In this document: positions 11,478-21,581 of the stretch, piece after piece | Layout: each line of letters begins with the position of its first letter | Position numbering within the stretch: the first letter of the stretch is position 1 | Source: Planomicrobium sp. Y74 | Lineage (GTDB): Bacteria > Bacillota > Bacilli > Bacillales_A > Planococcaceae | Reading direction: 5' to 3' | DNA: 64,000 bases | Assembly: GCF_003668635.1 (NCBI RefSeq) | Contig: NZ_RCWH01000006.1 | Location: 1-64,000 of the forward strand | Notes under the pieces: generated by a model | What the model saw: the letters and a program-made list of their open reading frames with translations, nothing else | Told to the model about the DNA's origin: nothing | Database searches by the model: none | Program-made: the position numbers and the translations under genes

Positions 11478-12235
11478 AACAGATTACGCAGACGGGTACA
11501 ACTGTTGAAAACGCGATATCTGCAGCATTAGAAAAACTCCAAGTTACACGCGAAGAAGTGAACATCAACGTAATACAGGAAGAGAAAAAAGGATTTTTCG
11601 GATTTGGCGCGAAACAGGCGGAAGTAGAAGTGACGGTGAACAAGCCGGAGCCCGAAATGCCGAAAAGTGAAGTTGAATCTGAAATTCCTGCAGTAAATGA
11701 AGATCTTGGCGAAAAAACTGTTGAAAAAGAGGGAGAAGAGGAAGTAACTGCCGACGCGCAGGAAAAATCCCGTCCTTCAAATGACCAGGCGATTGAAGAA
11801 ACCAAGAAATACTTGCAGTCTGTGGCGAAAGAAATGGGCATCGATGATTTGTCGATCAGCCACACTGTAAAAGGTAAGCAAGCCAGTTTTTATCTGGAAA
11901 GCGAAAAAGTGGCGATGCTGATCGGAAAAAGAGGGCATACCTTGAATTCGCTTCAGCAATTGGCGCAATTAGTGGCCAATAAACACGCCAAAGGGTTTAT
12001 AATGGTCGAGTTGGACGCAGAAAACTACCGGGAACGCCGCCAGGAAACACTGGAACAGCTGGCAGACCGGATGGCTGACAAAGCGATCCGCACCGGAAGC
12101 CGCGTGCAGTTCGAACCGATGCCGTCCTACGAACGCAAAGTGATTCACCAGGCTTTGTCGAGACGGCTTGATATCGATACCTATTCAGAAGGAAAAGATC
12201 CGAACCGTTATCTGGTTATTGAACCGTTGCGTTAA
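11474..12235 (+). CDS. jag: RNA-binding protein Jag/KhpB
   Basis: RNA-binding partner of KhpA linked to cell elongation and septum control. The order is a Jag_N domain (about 1-55, containing EEKKGFFGFGAKQAEVEV), an acidic linker rich in Glu (60-110), a KH domain (MLIGKRGHTLNSLQQL) and a C-terminal R3H domain (YERKVIHQAL). 253 aa, GTG start overlapping yidC by four bases, so the two are translationally coupled. A terminator follows. Confidence 0.95.
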   Translation: MKQITQTGTTVENAISAALEKLQVTREEVNINVIQEEKKGFFGFGAKQAEVEVTVNKPEPEMPKSEVESEIPAVNEDLGEKTVEKEGEEEVTADAQEKSRPSNDQAIEETKKYLQSVAKEMGIDDLSISHTVKGKQASFYLESEKVAMLIGKRGHTLNSLQQLAQLVANKHAKGFIMVELDAENYRERRQETLEQLADRMADKAIRTGSRVQFEPMPSYERKVIHQALSRRLDIDTYSEGKDPNRYLVIEPLR

Positions 12236-12237
12236 AT

Positions 12238-12275
12238 AAAAGCAGTCCACTTTCATGAGTGGGCTGCTTTTTTAT
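12238..12275 (+). terminator. jag terminator
   Basis: Stem AAAGCAGTCCACT / AGTGGGCTGCTTT with loop TTCATG and a T6 tract, right after the jag stop. Confidence 0.9.
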
Positions 12276-12486
12276 TGCCAAAATTTCAGGATGTTCTAGG
12301 AGAAAAAAGAGGGAGAAGAGGACCGGAAGTGTGCCAATTCGATTGAATGAGTAAAAATACATTTGAATGCATAGCGAAATAATCGAAATAACAAGGGAAA
12401 TAATTCGGGTAAACCAAGTTCTCTGTCTTTCGGTTCAAGGGAATTTATGCTATTGTAATATGTTAGAAAGTCATGTACTTTTCCGG

Positions 12487-12567
12487 GTTGTCCACATGTG
12501 GACAACTTTTTTAAAGAGCAAACAATAATTTTTATAGATGAAAAGATAAAGTGGCGGGTGTGGATAA
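12487..12567 (+). promoter_or_regulatory. DnaA-box group in the jag-mnmE gap
   Basis: A perfect 20-bp palindrome (12487-12506) consists of two back-to-back 8/9 DnaA boxes (TTGTCCACA and TGTGGACAA) followed by T6. A perfect box TGTGGATAA lies at 12559-12567. The T-run means the palindrome could also act as a terminator. The rest of the 381-bp gap (12236-12616) shows only a weak extended -10 (TGCTATTGT near 12449-12457) and no gene. Confidence 0.6.
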
Positions 12568-12616
12568 TTTTTCTGGCCCGGCATTTGATTTTTCTGCACA
12601 TAGAGGAGGATACATC

Positions 12617-14002
12617 ATGGAGTTCGATACGATTGCTGCGATATCGACACCCAGCGGCGAAGGGGCCATCGCCATTGTCCGTTTGAGCGGACCTGAAGCG
12701 ATTTCGATTGCCGACCGTCTGTTCCGCGCACCAAGCGGCAAAAATTTGGCTGACCAAGCCACGCATACCATCCATTACGGCCATCTCGAAAATCCGTGGA
12801 CAGAGGAAGTAGTGGAAGAAGTAATGGTGTCTTTCATGAAAGGGCCGAAAACTTTTACACGTGAAGACGTTATTGAAATTAATTGCCACGGCGGAATCGT
12901 TTCGGTAAACCGTGTGCTGCAGCTTGTACTGCGCGCAGGGGCACGCCTCGCGGAGCCCGGTGAATTTACGAAACGCGCATTCCTGAATGGACGGATCGAT
13001 TTGTCACAGGCGGAAGCTGTCATGGATTTGATTCGCGCGAAAACGGATCGGGCCATGGATGTGGCGCTCGGGCAAATGGAAGGGCGGCTGTCGAAACTGA
13101 TTGGCACGCTGCGCCAGGCGCTTCTTGAGTCGATTGCGCAGATGGAAGTCAATATCGATTATCCGGAGTACGATGATGTCGAAGAAATGACGCGTCCAAT
13201 GATGCTTGAAAAGGCGAAATGGGTGCAGGCAGAGATCGATAAGCTGCTCCAGACTTCTTCCCAGGGCAAGATTCTGCGGGAGGGGCTTTCCACGGTAATT
13301 GTGGGGCGGCCGAATGTCGGGAAATCTTCGCTGCTGAACAGCCTGGTCCAGGAAAATAAAGCCATCGTTACTGAAATTGCGGGGACGACCCGTGATATAA
13401 TAGAGGAATATGTGAATGTGCGCGGTGTACCGCTTCGTTTGGTCGATACGGCAGGAATCCGGGAAACCGAGGATATTGTCGAACGCATCGGTGTGGAACG
13501 TTCACGCAAAGTGCTGAAGGAAGCGGATCTGATCCTTTATGTGCTGAATTATGCTGAAGAATTGACCGAAGAAGATGCTTTATTGTTTGAAGCGGTCAAA
13601 GGAATGAATTACATTGTCGTCGTCAATAAAACCGATTTGCCCCGTAAAATCGATATGGAGCAATTGCAGAGACTTGCGGGCGATAAATTGATGGTGACGA
13701 CCTCTTTAATAGAAGAAGAAGGAATCGACCAGCTTGAACAGGCGATTGCTGACCTGTTTTTCGAAGGGGAAATCGAAGCAGGGGATATGACATACGTTTC
13801 GAACGCACGCCATATTTCATTGCTGCACCAGGCGCACCAAACAATCTCGGACGCTATAGCAGCCGCGGAAATGGACGTGCCGGTCGATATGATCCAAATA
13901 GATGTTACACGCACTTGGGAAATACTAGGGGAAATCATCGGCGATACAGCGGATGACGGCCTACTTAACCAATTATTCTCGCAGTTTTGCCTAGGGAAAT
14001 AA
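12617..14002 (+). CDS. mnmE: tRNA modification GTPase MnmE
   Basis: GTPase that with MnmG installs the carboxymethylaminomethyl group on wobble uridine 34 of certain tRNAs. The N-terminal folate-binding domain begins [25 protein letters not shown]. The G domain has G1 GRPNVGKSS, the G2 segment IAGTTRD, G3 DTAGIRET and G4 NKTD. The C-terminus is FCLGK, with the catalytic-type cysteine. Start ATG 12617 with AGAGGAGG nine bases upstream gives 461 aa. An in-frame GTG at 12551 has no ribosome site. Confidence 0.96.
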   Translation: MEFDTIAAISTPSGEGAIAIVRLSGPEAISIADRLFRAPSGKNLADQATHTIHYGHLENPWTEEVVEEVMVSFMKGPKTFTREDVIEINCHGGIVSVNRVLQLVLRAGARLAEPGEFTKRAFLNGRIDLSQAEAVMDLIRAKTDRAMDVALGQMEGRLSKLIGTLRQALLESIAQMEVNIDYPEYDDVEEMTRPMMLEKAKWVQAEIDKLLQTSSQGKILREGLSTVIVGRPNVGKSSLLNSLVQENKAIVTEIAGTTRDIIEEYVNVRGVPLRLVDTAGIRETEDIVERIGVERSRKVLKEADLILYVLNYAEELTEEDALLFEAVKGMNYIVVVNKTDLPRKIDMEQLQRLAGDKLMVTTSLIEEEGIDQLEQAIADLFFEGEIEAGDMTYVSNARHISLLHQAHQTISDAIAAAEMDVPVDMIQIDVTRTWEILGEIIGDTADDGLLNQLFSQFCLGK

Positions 14003-14024
14003 AATTTGAAGGGAATGAACGGAC

Positions 14025-15914
14025 ATGCCACAATTTGAAGCAGGCACGTTCGATGTAATCGTTGTAGGAGCGGGACACGCAGGTGCTGAAGCAGCACTCG
14101 CATCTGCCCGCATGGGAGCGAAAACGCTAGCCTTGACGATGAATTTGGATATGATCGCGTTTATGCCATGTAACCCGTCCATCGGTGGACCGGCGAAAGG
14201 GATAGTTGTACGCGAAATTGACGCACTTGGCGGAGCCATGGGACGCGTTATCGACAAAACACACATTCAGATGAGAATGTTGAATACGGCAAAAGGACCA
14301 GCTGTGCGTGCGTTACGCGCCCAAGCTGATAAAGTGCTTTACCAGCAGGAAATGAAACGCCTGATGGAAGACGAAGAAAATCTTGCCCTTCACCAGGGAG
14401 TGGTTGAAAAGCTGATTGTTGAAGACGGCACAGTCAAAGGGTTGATTACGCAGGCTGGCGGCATTTACCGCGCCAATTCAGTGGTCATCACGACTGGGAC
14501 CTTCCTGCGCGGTGAAATCATCATCGGCGATCTTCGCTATTCAAGCGGGCCGAACAACCAGCAGCCATCAATCAAACTGGCTGAACATTTGGAGGAGCTT
14601 GGCTTTGAAACTGTGCGTTTCAAAACCGGTACACCTCCGCGCGTCAACAGCAAAAGCATTGATTACTCGAAAACGGAAATCCAGCCCGGCGATGACGAGC
14701 CGCGCGCTTTCAGTTTCGAAACAAAAGAATTTATTCTTGATCAATTGCCTTGCTGGCTGACGTATACGACTGCCGAAACACACCAGATCATCGATGATAA
14801 TCTTCACTTGTCACCGATGTATTCGGGTATGGCAAAAGGTACAGGGCCGCGTTATTGCCCATCCATCGAAGACAAAATCGTCCGTTTCGCCGACAAGCCG
14901 AGACACCAGATTTTCCTTGAGCCGGAAGGCCGCAATACAAGTGAAGTCTATGTACAGGGGCTGTCTACAAGCCTTCCTGAACACGTTCAGCGCAAGCTTC
15001 TGGAATCAATTCCAGGGCTTGAAAAAGCTGATATGATGCGTGCCGGCTATGCCATCGAATACGATGCAATCGTACCGACACAATTGTGGCCGACACTCGA
15101 ATCAAAACAAATTGTAAATCTCTATACAGCTGGCCAGATCAATGGAACTTCCGGCTACGAGGAAGCGGCAGGACAAGGATTGATGGCCGGCATCAACGCA
15201 GCAGCGAAAGTGCTCGGCAAAGAAGAAGTGATTCTCAGCCGTTCCGATGCCTATATCGGTGTCCTCATCGATGACCTTGTAACAAAAGGGACGAGCGAAC
15301 CTTACCGTCTTTTAACATCGCGCGCTGAATACCGTCTATTGCTCCGCCATGACAATGCAGACATGCGTTTGACTGAACTGGGCCATAAAATCGGTATGAT
15401 CGACGATGCACGCTATGAGCGCTTTACCCTGAAAAAACAGCTGATTGAAGATGAAATCGCACGTTTGCGTAAAGTCATGATCAAACCGAATGAAGAAACT
15501 CAGGCAGCCATTCGTGATGCTGGAGGCAGCGAGCTGAAAGACGGAATCCGCGGTGCAGATCTATTGAAACGCCCGGAAATGACATACGATATGATTTCTA
15601 AACTCACAGAGTCTGACATTGAACTCAGCGATGAAATCAAAGAGCAAGTTGAAATCCAAGTGAAGTATGAAGGCTATATTGAAAAATCCTTGCAGCAAGT
15701 GGATAAACTCAAAAAAATGGAAAACAAAAAGATTCCGGAAGACATCGATTACCATGCGATTTCTGGAATTGCGACAGAAGCCAGAGGTAAACTTTCAGAA
15801 GTCAGACCTCTTTCCATCGCACAGGCTTCCCGAATTTCAGGCGTAAATCCTGCTGACATTTCGATTCTTTTGGTGTATATTGAACAAGGAAGAATTGCTA
15901 AAGTTTCGGTGTAA
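14025..15914 (+). CDS. mnmG: tRNA uridine 5-carboxymethylaminomethyl modification enzyme MnmG
   Basis: FAD-dependent partner of MnmE in wobble uridine modification. The dinucleotide-binding motif [10 protein letters not shown] lies near the N-terminus. The two conserved cysteine regions [13 protein letters not shown] and [10 protein letters not shown] are present, as is the [19 protein letters not shown] motif. 629 aa is the usual length. It lies 22 bp behind mnmE with AAGGGA upstream and is followed by a strong terminator. Confidence 0.97.
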   Translation: MPQFEAGTFDVIVVGAGHAGAEAALASARMGAKTLALTMNLDMIAFMPCNPSIGGPAKGIVVREIDALGGAMGRVIDKTHIQMRMLNTAKGPAVRALRAQADKVLYQQEMKRLMEDEENLALHQGVVEKLIVEDGTVKGLITQAGGIYRANSVVITTGTFLRGEIIIGDLRYSSGPNNQQPSIKLAEHLEELGFETVRFKTGTPPRVNSKSIDYSKTEIQPGDDEPRAFSFETKEFILDQLPCWLTYTTAETHQIIDDNLHLSPMYSGMAKGTGPRYCPSIEDKIVRFADKPRHQIFLEPEGRNTSEVYVQGLSTSLPEHVQRKLLESIPGLEKADMMRAGYAIEYDAIVPTQLWPTLESKQIVNLYTAGQINGTSGYEEAAGQGLMAGINAAAKVLGKEEVILSRSDAYIGVLIDDLVTKGTSEPYRLLTSRAEYRLLLRHDNADMRLTELGHKIGMIDDARYERFTLKKQLIEDEIARLRKVMIKPNEETQAAIRDAGGSELKDGIRGADLLKRPEMTYDMISKLTESDIELSDEIKEQVEIQVKYEGYIEKSLQQVDKLKKMENKKIPEDIDYHAISGIATEARGKLSEVRPLSIAQASRISGVNPADISILLVYIEQGRIAKVSV

Positions 15915-15974
15915 TCTATTTAGAGAAAATAATAGCTTTTGGACCTTTAACTAATAATTAAACAAAAGCCGATT

Positions 15975-16004
15975 AAAAGGGCTGGGATATACCAGCCCTT
16001 TTTA
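15975..16004 (+). terminator. mnmG terminator
   Basis: Stem AAAAGGGCTGG / CCAGCCCTTTT, 6-base loop, T-tract. It could serve both strands. Confidence 0.85.
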
Positions 16005-16057
16005 CATATTGAGACAAGTACGTGAAATTTGAACAAAAAGAGGGAGGAAGAAGCGAA

Positions 16058-16771
16058 TTGAATGAACAGCAATTTAAAGACGCCCTCAGTGAAAAAGGAA
16101 TTGAACTGAACGACCGGCAGCTTCAACAGTTCAGCACCTACTATCAAGAATTGGTTGAATGGAACGAAAAGATGAATTTGACTGCCATTACTGATCAGCC
16201 ATCTGTTTATTTAAAGCATTTTTACGACTCCATAACAGCCGCTTTTTACTTGGATTTCACTAAGCCGCTGAAAGTTTGTGACGTGGGAGCGGGAGCCGGA
16301 TTTCCAAGCATTCCGTTGAAGATCTGTTTTCCTCATATCGAGGTGACGATAGTGGATTCATTGAATAAACGCATAAATTTCCTTAATCATTTAAGCGAGA
16401 AATTGGAATTGGATAATGTCGAATTTGTCCATGCCCGTGCTGAAGATTTTGGCCAATCCCTGCACCGCGCAAAATATGACCTTGTGACTGCCAGAGCTGT
16501 TGCAAGATTGTCCGTATTAGCGGAGTTATGTGTGCCGCTTGTGAAAAATGGCGGTATATTTGCAGCAATGAAAGCAGCTTCTGCACCTGATGAGTTAAAA
16601 GACGCTAAACCGGCGCTTGATAAACTTGGAGTTAAACAGGAAAACGTATATGCTTTCACCTTGCCGATAGAAGAAAGCGAGCGTTATCTGCAGGTATTCC
16701 GTAAGTTTAAGGAAACACCGAAAAAGTACCCGAGAAAACCGGGCGTACCAAATAAATCGCCTATTTCCTGA
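16058..16771 (+). CDS. rsmG: 16S rRNA (guanine-N7) methyltransferase RsmG
   Basis: SAM-dependent methyltransferase acting on G527 of 16S rRNA. The SAM-binding motif is [16 protein letters not shown], followed by [14 protein letters not shown] and [12 protein letters not shown] chose TTG at 16058, with GGGAGG about ten bases upstream, giving 237 aa and an N-terminus ([16 protein letters not shown]) like that of B. subtilis. A GTG at 16022 would add 12 residues covering the ribosome site. Confidence 0.95.
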   Translation: MNEQQFKDALSEKGIELNDRQLQQFSTYYQELVEWNEKMNLTAITDQPSVYLKHFYDSITAAFYLDFTKPLKVCDVGAGAGFPSIPLKICFPHIEVTIVDSLNKRINFLNHLSEKLELDNVEFVHARAEDFGQSLHRAKYDLVTARAVARLSVLAELCVPLVKNGGIFAAMKAASAPDELKDAKPALDKLGVKQENVYAFTLPIEESERYLQVFRKFKETPKKYPRKPGVPNKSPIS

Positions 16772-16786
16772 AAAGGCGAAAATCAA

Positions 16787-16802
16787 TGTTTCACGTGAAA
16801 CA
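16787..16802 (+). promoter_or_regulatory. parS: parS centromere site 1 (perfect)
   Basis: TGTTTCACGTGAAACA, the exact 16-bp palindrome bound by Spo0J/ParB, in the gap between rsmG and noc. Confidence 0.95.
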
Positions 16803-16875
16803 TTGGCAAAAGCAGGTATTGGATCAGAAACAGCGAATTGTGTACAAGTGAGCTTTAAAAAGGTGGTGCTTGAGG

Positions 16876-17736
16876 ATGAAAAGTCCTTTTTCACGTTTCT
16901 TCGGGGGCGGAGATAAAGAAGAGACAGAAGTTGTTGATAAACCGGTGAGTGAAGCTTCTGAAGAAGTTGTCAAACTGCCGATTGATAAAGTAATTGCGAA
17001 TAAGTTCCAGCCGAGAACAATCTTTGATGAAGAAAAGATCGAAGAACTGGCACGGACCATTCATATGCACGGGGTCATCCAACCGATTGTCGTCCGTGTG
17101 GATGAAGATGATAATTATGAAATCATTGCAGGGGAACGGCGTTATCGGGCAATGAAATCTTTGGGCTGGGAAGAAGTGCCGGCTATCGTCCGTCAATTGA
17201 ACGACAAAGAAACAGCGTCCATTGCTTTAATAGAGAACCTGCAACGCGAAGAGCTGACATCTATTGAGGAAGCCAATGCGTATCAAAATCTCCTGGAAAT
17301 CCATGATATTACGCAGGAAGCTTTAGCTCAGCGTTTGGGCAAAGGGCAGTCTACTGTGTCCAATAAACTGCGGTTGCTGAAATTGCCTGAAGAACTCCAG
17401 CAGGCTTTATTGGACCGGGTAATAACGGAACGCCATGCGAGAGTGCTGCTGCAATTGAAAGATCCTGCTGTACAGCTGAAGTTCTTTAATGAAACTGTTG
17501 AGCAGAATCTGAATGTTAAGCAACTTGAGTTAAAAGTAAAAAACCATCTGTCGATTGAACCGAAAAAAGCGAAACCGAAACGCAAAGCGTTCAGCCGTGA
17601 TGTGAGGATTGCGATGAATACGATCAAGCAGTCACTGACGATGGTGACCAAAAGCGGTATTGATGTTTCTTCGGAAGAAGAAGAGCATGATGATTATTAC
17701 CAAATAACAGTAAAAATACCGAAGAAAAAATCATAA
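16876..17736 (+). CDS. noc: Nucleoid occlusion protein Noc
   Basis: ParB-family CTP-switch DNA-binding protein that coats DNA around Noc sites and blocks Z-ring assembly over the nucleoid. The N-terminal amphipathic membrane-anchoring segment [11 protein letters not shown] is intact. The CTP-binding motif is GERRYRAMK and the helix-turn-helix is [21 protein letters not shown]. The ATG at 16876 (286 aa) is preferred over a TTG six bases upstream because AAGGTGG is well spaced for it. The C-terminus matches Noc ([19 protein letters not shown]) rather than Spo0J. Confidence 0.95.
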   Translation: MKSPFSRFFGGGDKEETEVVDKPVSEASEEVVKLPIDKVIANKFQPRTIFDEEKIEELARTIHMHGVIQPIVVRVDEDDNYEIIAGERRYRAMKSLGWEEVPAIVRQLNDKETASIALIENLQREELTSIEEANAYQNLLEIHDITQEALAQRLGKGQSTVSNKLRLLKLPEELQQALLDRVITERHARVLLQLKDPAVQLKFFNETVEQNLNVKQLELKVKNHLSIEPKKAKPKRKAFSRDVRIAMNTIKQSLTMVTKSGIDVSSEEEEHDDYYQITVKIPKKKS

Positions 17737-17768
17737 AAGCTCTTTCCTGCGAGGGAAAGGCTTTTTTT
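17736..17768 (+). terminator. noc terminator
   Basis: Stem AAGCTCTTTCC / GGAAAGGCTT followed by T7, immediately after the noc stop. Confidence 0.85.
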
Positions 17769-17800
17769 AATAGCTTTGTAATCCTACTGTAGAATTATTT

Positions 17801-17809
17801 TGATACAAT
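17801..17809 (+). promoter_or_regulatory. Probable parAB promoter
   Basis: Extended -10 TGATACAAT. No good -35 is visible. It lies after the noc terminator and 80 bp before parA. Confidence 0.45.
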
Positions 17810-17889
17810 AGGGTGACGGGGAGGAAACAAAAGCGCGAGCTCTGTTTCCCGTTAAAAATGAGAAGAGAATAAAGAAAGTTGGTGCAGGT

Positions 17890-18651
17890 GTGGGTAGAAC
17901 AATTGCGATCGCCAATCAGAAAGGCGGCGTAGGAAAAACAACATCTTCAGTGAACTTGAGTGCCTGCCTTGCATATTTAGGCAAAAAAGTTCTTTTAATA
18001 GATATAGATCCGCAAGGGAACGCAACCAGCGGAGTAGGCGTCAATAAAGGAGACGTCGACCAATGCATTTATGAAGTTATGATCGATGACGTCGACATAA
18101 AAGATACAATCATGGAAACAAAAGTTGAAAATCTTCATGTTGTACCGGCTACCATATCTCTGGCGGGTGCAGAAATAGAATTGGTGTCCACGATGTCGCG
18201 GGAAGTACGTTTAAAAAATGCGCTTGAAGAGGTCAAAGAGATGTACGATTACATAATCATTGACTGCCCGCCTTCACTCGGCTTGCTGACGATCAACTCC
18301 CTTACTGCTTCAGACGCGATTATTATTCCAGTGCAATGTGAATACTATGCGCTTGAGGGGCTTAGCCAGTTATTGAGCACTATTCGACTGGTCCAAAAGC
18401 ATTTGAACCACGACTTACAAATTGATGGTGTGTTATTGACCATGCTCGATGCACGCACAAATCTGGGTATCCAGGTTATCGAAGAAGTGAAAAAATATTT
18501 CCAGGATAAAGTTTATCGGACCATCATTCCCCGGAATGTGCGCCTAAGCGAAGCACCGAGCCATGGCGAACCGATTATCATCTATGATGCAAAATCAAAA
18601 GGCGCGGAAATGTATTTAGAATTGGCGAGGGAAGTGATCCGTAATGGCTAA
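17890..18651 (+). CDS. parA: Chromosome partitioning ATPase ParA/Soj
   Basis: Walker-type ATPase that moves ParB-parS complexes and controls DnaA at the origin. The deviant Walker A KGGVGKTT is at about residues 11-18. Further motifs are DIDPQGN and DYIIIDCPPSLGLLT. 253 aa with GTG start. The ribosome site is weak (GGTGCAG). It overlaps parB by eight bases, which supports coupled expression. Confidence 0.96.
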   Translation: MGRTIAIANQKGGVGKTTSSVNLSACLAYLGKKVLLIDIDPQGNATSGVGVNKGDVDQCIYEVMIDDVDIKDTIMETKVENLHVVPATISLAGAEIELVSTMSREVRLKNALEEVKEMYDYIIIDCPPSLGLLTINSLTASDAIIIPVQCEYYALEGLSQLLSTIRLVQKHLNHDLQIDGVLLTMLDARTNLGIQVIEEVKKYFQDKVYRTIIPRNVRLSEAPSHGEPIIIYDAKSKGAEMYLELAREVIRNG

Positions 18652-19477
18652 AGGATTAGGCAAAGGCATCAACGCGTTGTTTCCAGGTGAAAATTTAACG
18701 AAAAATGAAACGGTTAGTCAAATCAGCATTTCTGATATAAAAGCGAATCCATACCAACCGCGTAAAATTTTTGACGATGCCGCATTAAACGAACTGGCGG
18801 AATCGATTAAAGAACACGGCATCCTGCAGCCGGTTGTAGTAAGAAAAGCAGGAAAACATTTCGAATTGGTGGTTGGTGAGCGTCGTTTCCGGGCTGCCAA
18901 ACTATCAAAATTGGATGAAATTCCAGCAATTGTTAAAGAGCTGACAGACCAGCAAATGATGGAACTTGCTATATTAGAAAATCTTCAACGGGAAGACTTA
19001 ACACCGATTGAAGAGGCCGAAGCTTACCAGAAGTTAATGGAAGCGTTAAATCTGACCCAGGAACAACTCGCGTTTCGTTTAGGGAAAAGTCGTCCTCATA
19101 TTGCGAACCATGTCCGTTTATTGGCCTTGCCAAAAGATGTCCGCCAACTGATCTCAGATAAGAAATTGTCGATGGGGCATGGACGGACGCTGCTCGGGCT
19201 TCGTTCCAAGAAGAGTATTCCAGAAATAGCGGAAAAAGTTGTCAAAGACAATTTGAATGTCCGCCAGCTTGAGAATCTGGTACAGCGCATGAATGAAGAT
19301 GTTCCACGTGAAACAATTGAGAAAAAGAAAGATATCTTTATAGAAGAAAAACAATCTGAGCTTCGCGATCGTTTCGGTACGAATGTGCAAATCAAGAAAA
19401 ACAAGAACAAAGGGAAAATTGAAATCGAATTTTTCTCAGAAGAAGATCTGGAACGTATTTTGGAACTTTTGAATTAA
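18644..19477 (+). CDS. parB: Chromosome partitioning protein ParB/Spo0J
   Basis: CTP-dependent DNA clamp that loads at parS, spreads, and recruits SMC. Key motifs are the N-terminal LGKGINALFP (ParA-contact region), GERRFRAAKLS (CTP site), LAFRLGKSRPHIANHVRLLAL (helix-turn-helix) and a C-terminal dimer domain. 277 aa. A parS site lies inside the gene at 19300-19315, as in B. subtilis spo0J. Confidence 0.96.
   Translation: MAKGLGKGINALFPGENLTKNETVSQISISDIKANPYQPRKIFDDAALNELAESIKEHGILQPVVVRKAGKHFELVVGERRFRAAKLSKLDEIPAIVKELTDQQMMELAILENLQREDLTPIEEAEAYQKLMEALNLTQEQLAFRLGKSRPHIANHVRLLALPKDVRQLISDKKLSMGHGRTLLGLRSKKSIPEIAEKVVKDNLNVRQLENLVQRMNEDVPRETIEKKKDIFIEEKQSELRDRFGTNVQIKKNKNKGKIEIEFFSEEDLERILELLN
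19300..19315 (+). promoter_or_regulatory. parS: parS site 2, inside parB
   Basis: TGTTCCACGTGAAACA, one mismatch to the palindromic consensus, within the parB coding sequence. Confidence 0.9.
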
Positions 19478-19486
19478 CGAGACGTG

Positions 19487-19520
19487 CCTATTCTCCATCT
19501 GTGGGGAATAGGTTCTGTTT
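19487..19520 (+). terminator. Weak terminator after parB
   Basis: Stem CCTATTC / GAATAGG with a longer loop and an imperfect T-rich tail. Confidence 0.45.
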
Positions 19521-19587
19521 ATGTGCTGAGGCGATACAGCGTGAAATTAAATGCTGTGTTTATAGAGTGGGGGAAGGAGCTGGATAA

Positions 19588-20304
19588 ATGGTTCTCTTGG
19601 GAACTTTGATAAATGCGGCATTAATAATTGCGGGAACCCTTATCGGCAGAGCTCTCCGGAATATCCCTGAAAAGATGAAAGAGACAGTAATGTATGCCAT
19701 TGGGCTTGCGGTAGTTGTGCTGGGCTTGCAAATGGGATTCGGAAGCCAGAATTTTGTGATTGTCATTATCAGCCTCGTACTGGGAACAGTTCTCGGGGAA
19801 TGGGCAGATCTTGATCAGAAACTGAATCGATTCGGCCACTGGATTGAAGTGAAGCTTGGCGCGAAAGAAAGTAAAGGGAGTATCGCTCAAGGATTTGTTA
19901 CCGCTACTTTGATATTTGTCATTGGGGCGATGGGCGTCATTGGAGCGTTGGAAAGTGGTCTGAGCAATGAGCACGGAGTTCTGATTTCCAAGGGGATCAT
20001 TGATGGATTTACGTCGATTATTTTAGCATCGACGCTTGGCATAGGCGTAATGTTGTCCGCTGCACCAGTTTTTGTATACCAGGGTTTGATTGCGCTTTTT
20101 GCGACGCAAATCAGTTTGATCATTCCGGAAGCGGCACTGGATCTGTTTATCGCTGAAATGTCAGCTACCGGTGGAGTGATGATTGTTGCAATCGGTTTGA
20201 ACTTGATGGGCATTACGAAAATTAGAGTGGCGAATTTATTGCCAGGTATTTTAGTTGTTGCATTGGCAGTCACGGTGATTTATCAATTCAATTTAATGCC
20301 TTAA
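19588..20304 (+). CDS. DUF554 family membrane protein
   Basis: Integral membrane protein of 238 aa related to the YdfK/YqgA family of unknown function. It begins MVLLGTLINAALIIAGTLIGRAL and shows about seven hydrophobic segments. GTLINAALIIAGTLIG and the closing NLLPGILVVALAV are family features. GGAAGGAG lies upstream of the ATG. It ends 15 bp before mscS, so the two may be cotranscribed. In B. subtilis the gene after spo0J is yyaC, which is not present here. Confidence 0.85.
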   Translation: MVLLGTLINAALIIAGTLIGRALRNIPEKMKETVMYAIGLAVVVLGLQMGFGSQNFVIVIISLVLGTVLGEWADLDQKLNRFGHWIEVKLGAKESKGSIAQGFVTATLIFVIGAMGVIGALESGLSNEHGVLISKGIIDGFTSIILASTLGIGVMLSAAPVFVYQGLIALFATQISLIIPEAALDLFIAEMSATGGVMIVAIGLNLMGITKIRVANLLPGILVVALAVTVIYQFNLMP

Positions 20305-20319
20305 GGAAGTGAAACAAGA

Positions 20320-21234
20320 ATGGGTCTAGAGAATGGAGCAGAATTATCTTTGGAGAGTCTTTATCAAGCGGCTATCGAAATGCTGACTGACGAGAAAATG
20401 TGGCTGGGTCTTGGTGTTATTTTTCTAAAAGTGATTTTCATTGTACTTGCAGCTTATATCATAGTTGTGGTAACTAGATTAATCATACGGAAAACATTTT
20501 CCGTTAGAATTCGTGGTCCGTTGAAGTATAATGAGCGGCGTCAGCAAACTTTATCGAAGTTACTTGAAAATGTGGTAGCGTATGTTGTCTATTTCGTTGC
20601 CATAATCGCAGTGTTGTCCGCATTTACAATAGACATCACCGGATTGATCGCCGGTGCCGGTGTATTGGGTCTGGCAATCGGTTTCGGTGCACAGAACTTA
20701 GTGCGGGATATCATAACCGGATTCTTCATCATTTTCGAAGACCAGTTTTCGGTAGGAGATTATGTGCGTATCGGCCAAGCCGAGGGAACCGTTGAAGAAA
20801 TAGGTTTGCGGACTACAAAAGTGAAGGCGTGGACAGGGGAGTTATTTATCTTCCCAAATGGCAATGTCACAGATGTCGTCAACTTTTCCATTCATAATTC
20901 GATTGCTGTAGTGGACGTCAATATTTCCTACGAATCGGATATTGCAAAAGTGGAAAATCTCATCGTAGAGTTTCTTGAAACTTTGCAGGACCGCTACGAA
21001 CAGATCATCAAACCGGCTGAGCTGCTGGGTGTACAGAATTTGACGACAACTGAAGTGGTTATGCGCATTACTGCGGAAACGCTGCCGATGCAGCATTTTG
21101 CAATCGCCAGAAGCATGCGCCGCGATTTGAAGGAATTCCTTGATAAACGCGGAGTTGAAATTCCTTATCCTCGTATGGTGATGATGCAGCGTTCACCCGA
21201 AGCTTCGAATTCAGCGGCAATTGCCAAGAAGTGA
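20320..21234 (+). CDS. mscS: Small-conductance mechanosensitive channel (MscS family)
   Basis: Membrane channel that releases solutes when membrane tension rises. There is one N-terminal span (MWLGLGVIFLKVIFIVLAAYIIVVV), a second at VAYVVYFVAIIAVLSAF, and the glycine/alanine-rich pore helix GLIAGAGVLGLAIGFGAQNLVRDIITGFFIIFEDQF. A soluble beta/alpha vestibule follows (VGDYVRIGQAEGTVEEIGLRTTKVK). 304 aa, similar to YkuT of B. subtilis. AAGGAAGTG lies upstream of the ATG. Confidence 0.93.
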   Translation: MGLENGAELSLESLYQAAIEMLTDEKMWLGLGVIFLKVIFIVLAAYIIVVVTRLIIRKTFSVRIRGPLKYNERRQQTLSKLLENVVAYVVYFVAIIAVLSAFTIDITGLIAGAGVLGLAIGFGAQNLVRDIITGFFIIFEDQFSVGDYVRIGQAEGTVEEIGLRTTKVKAWTGELFIFPNGNVTDVVNFSIHNSIAVVDVNISYESDIAKVENLIVEFLETLQDRYEQIIKPAELLGVQNLTTTEVVMRITAETLPMQHFAIARSMRRDLKEFLDKRGVEIPYPRMVMMQRSPEASNSAAIAKK

Positions 21235-21287
21235 AGATTGAAGAAATCGAATTTTTAGTGTCGGTTGATATGGAAGGAGAATGGGCG

Positions 21288-21494
21288 ATGGAAATGAAGG
21301 AATTCGGTTTGAATGATGTCGTCGAAATGAAGAAAGGGCACCCTTGCGGCGCAAACGCCTGGAAGATAATCCGGATGGGCGCCGATATCCGCATAAAATG
21401 TGAAGGATGCCAGCACAGTGTCATGATTCCGCGAGTTGAATTCAATAAAAAAATGAAAAAGGTCCTTGTGAAGGCAGAAACAGAAGCGGAATGA
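21288..21494 (+). CDS. DUF951 domain protein (YyzM-like)
   Basis: Small conserved protein of 68 aa and unknown function. It carries the family core NDVVEMKKGHPCGANAWKIIRMGADIRIKCEGCQHSVMIPR with three cysteines, possibly metal-binding or nucleic-acid-binding. The start ATG 21288 has AAGGAG eight bases upstream. An in-frame start at 21231 would overlap mscS and lacks support. It sits between mscS and ychF as in other Bacillales. Confidence 0.88.
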   Translation: MEMKEFGLNDVVEMKKGHPCGANAWKIIRMGADIRIKCEGCQHSVMIPRVEFNKKMKKVLVKAETEAE

Positions 21495-21498
21495 TTAA

Positions 21499-21527
21499 TG
21501 GACATTTTAGTGTTCTGTTCCTATAAT
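21499..21527 (+). promoter_or_regulatory. ychF promoter
   Basis: TGGACA (21499-21504), 17-bp spacer, TATAAT (21522-21527), 55 bp before the ychF start. Confidence 0.8.
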
Positions 21528-21581
21528 AGAATGGCTGTATAAAAATAAATCGTTTTTCAAAGAAGAAAGGTCGTGAATCCT

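Noticed and set aside
12850..12866. parS-like ACACGTGAAG in mnmE
   Set aside because: Only the central hexamer and one flank match.
12296..12889. 197-codon minus-strand reading frame across the jag-mnmE gap
   Set aside because: It overlaps the well-supported mnmE start, has no ribosome site and no family features.
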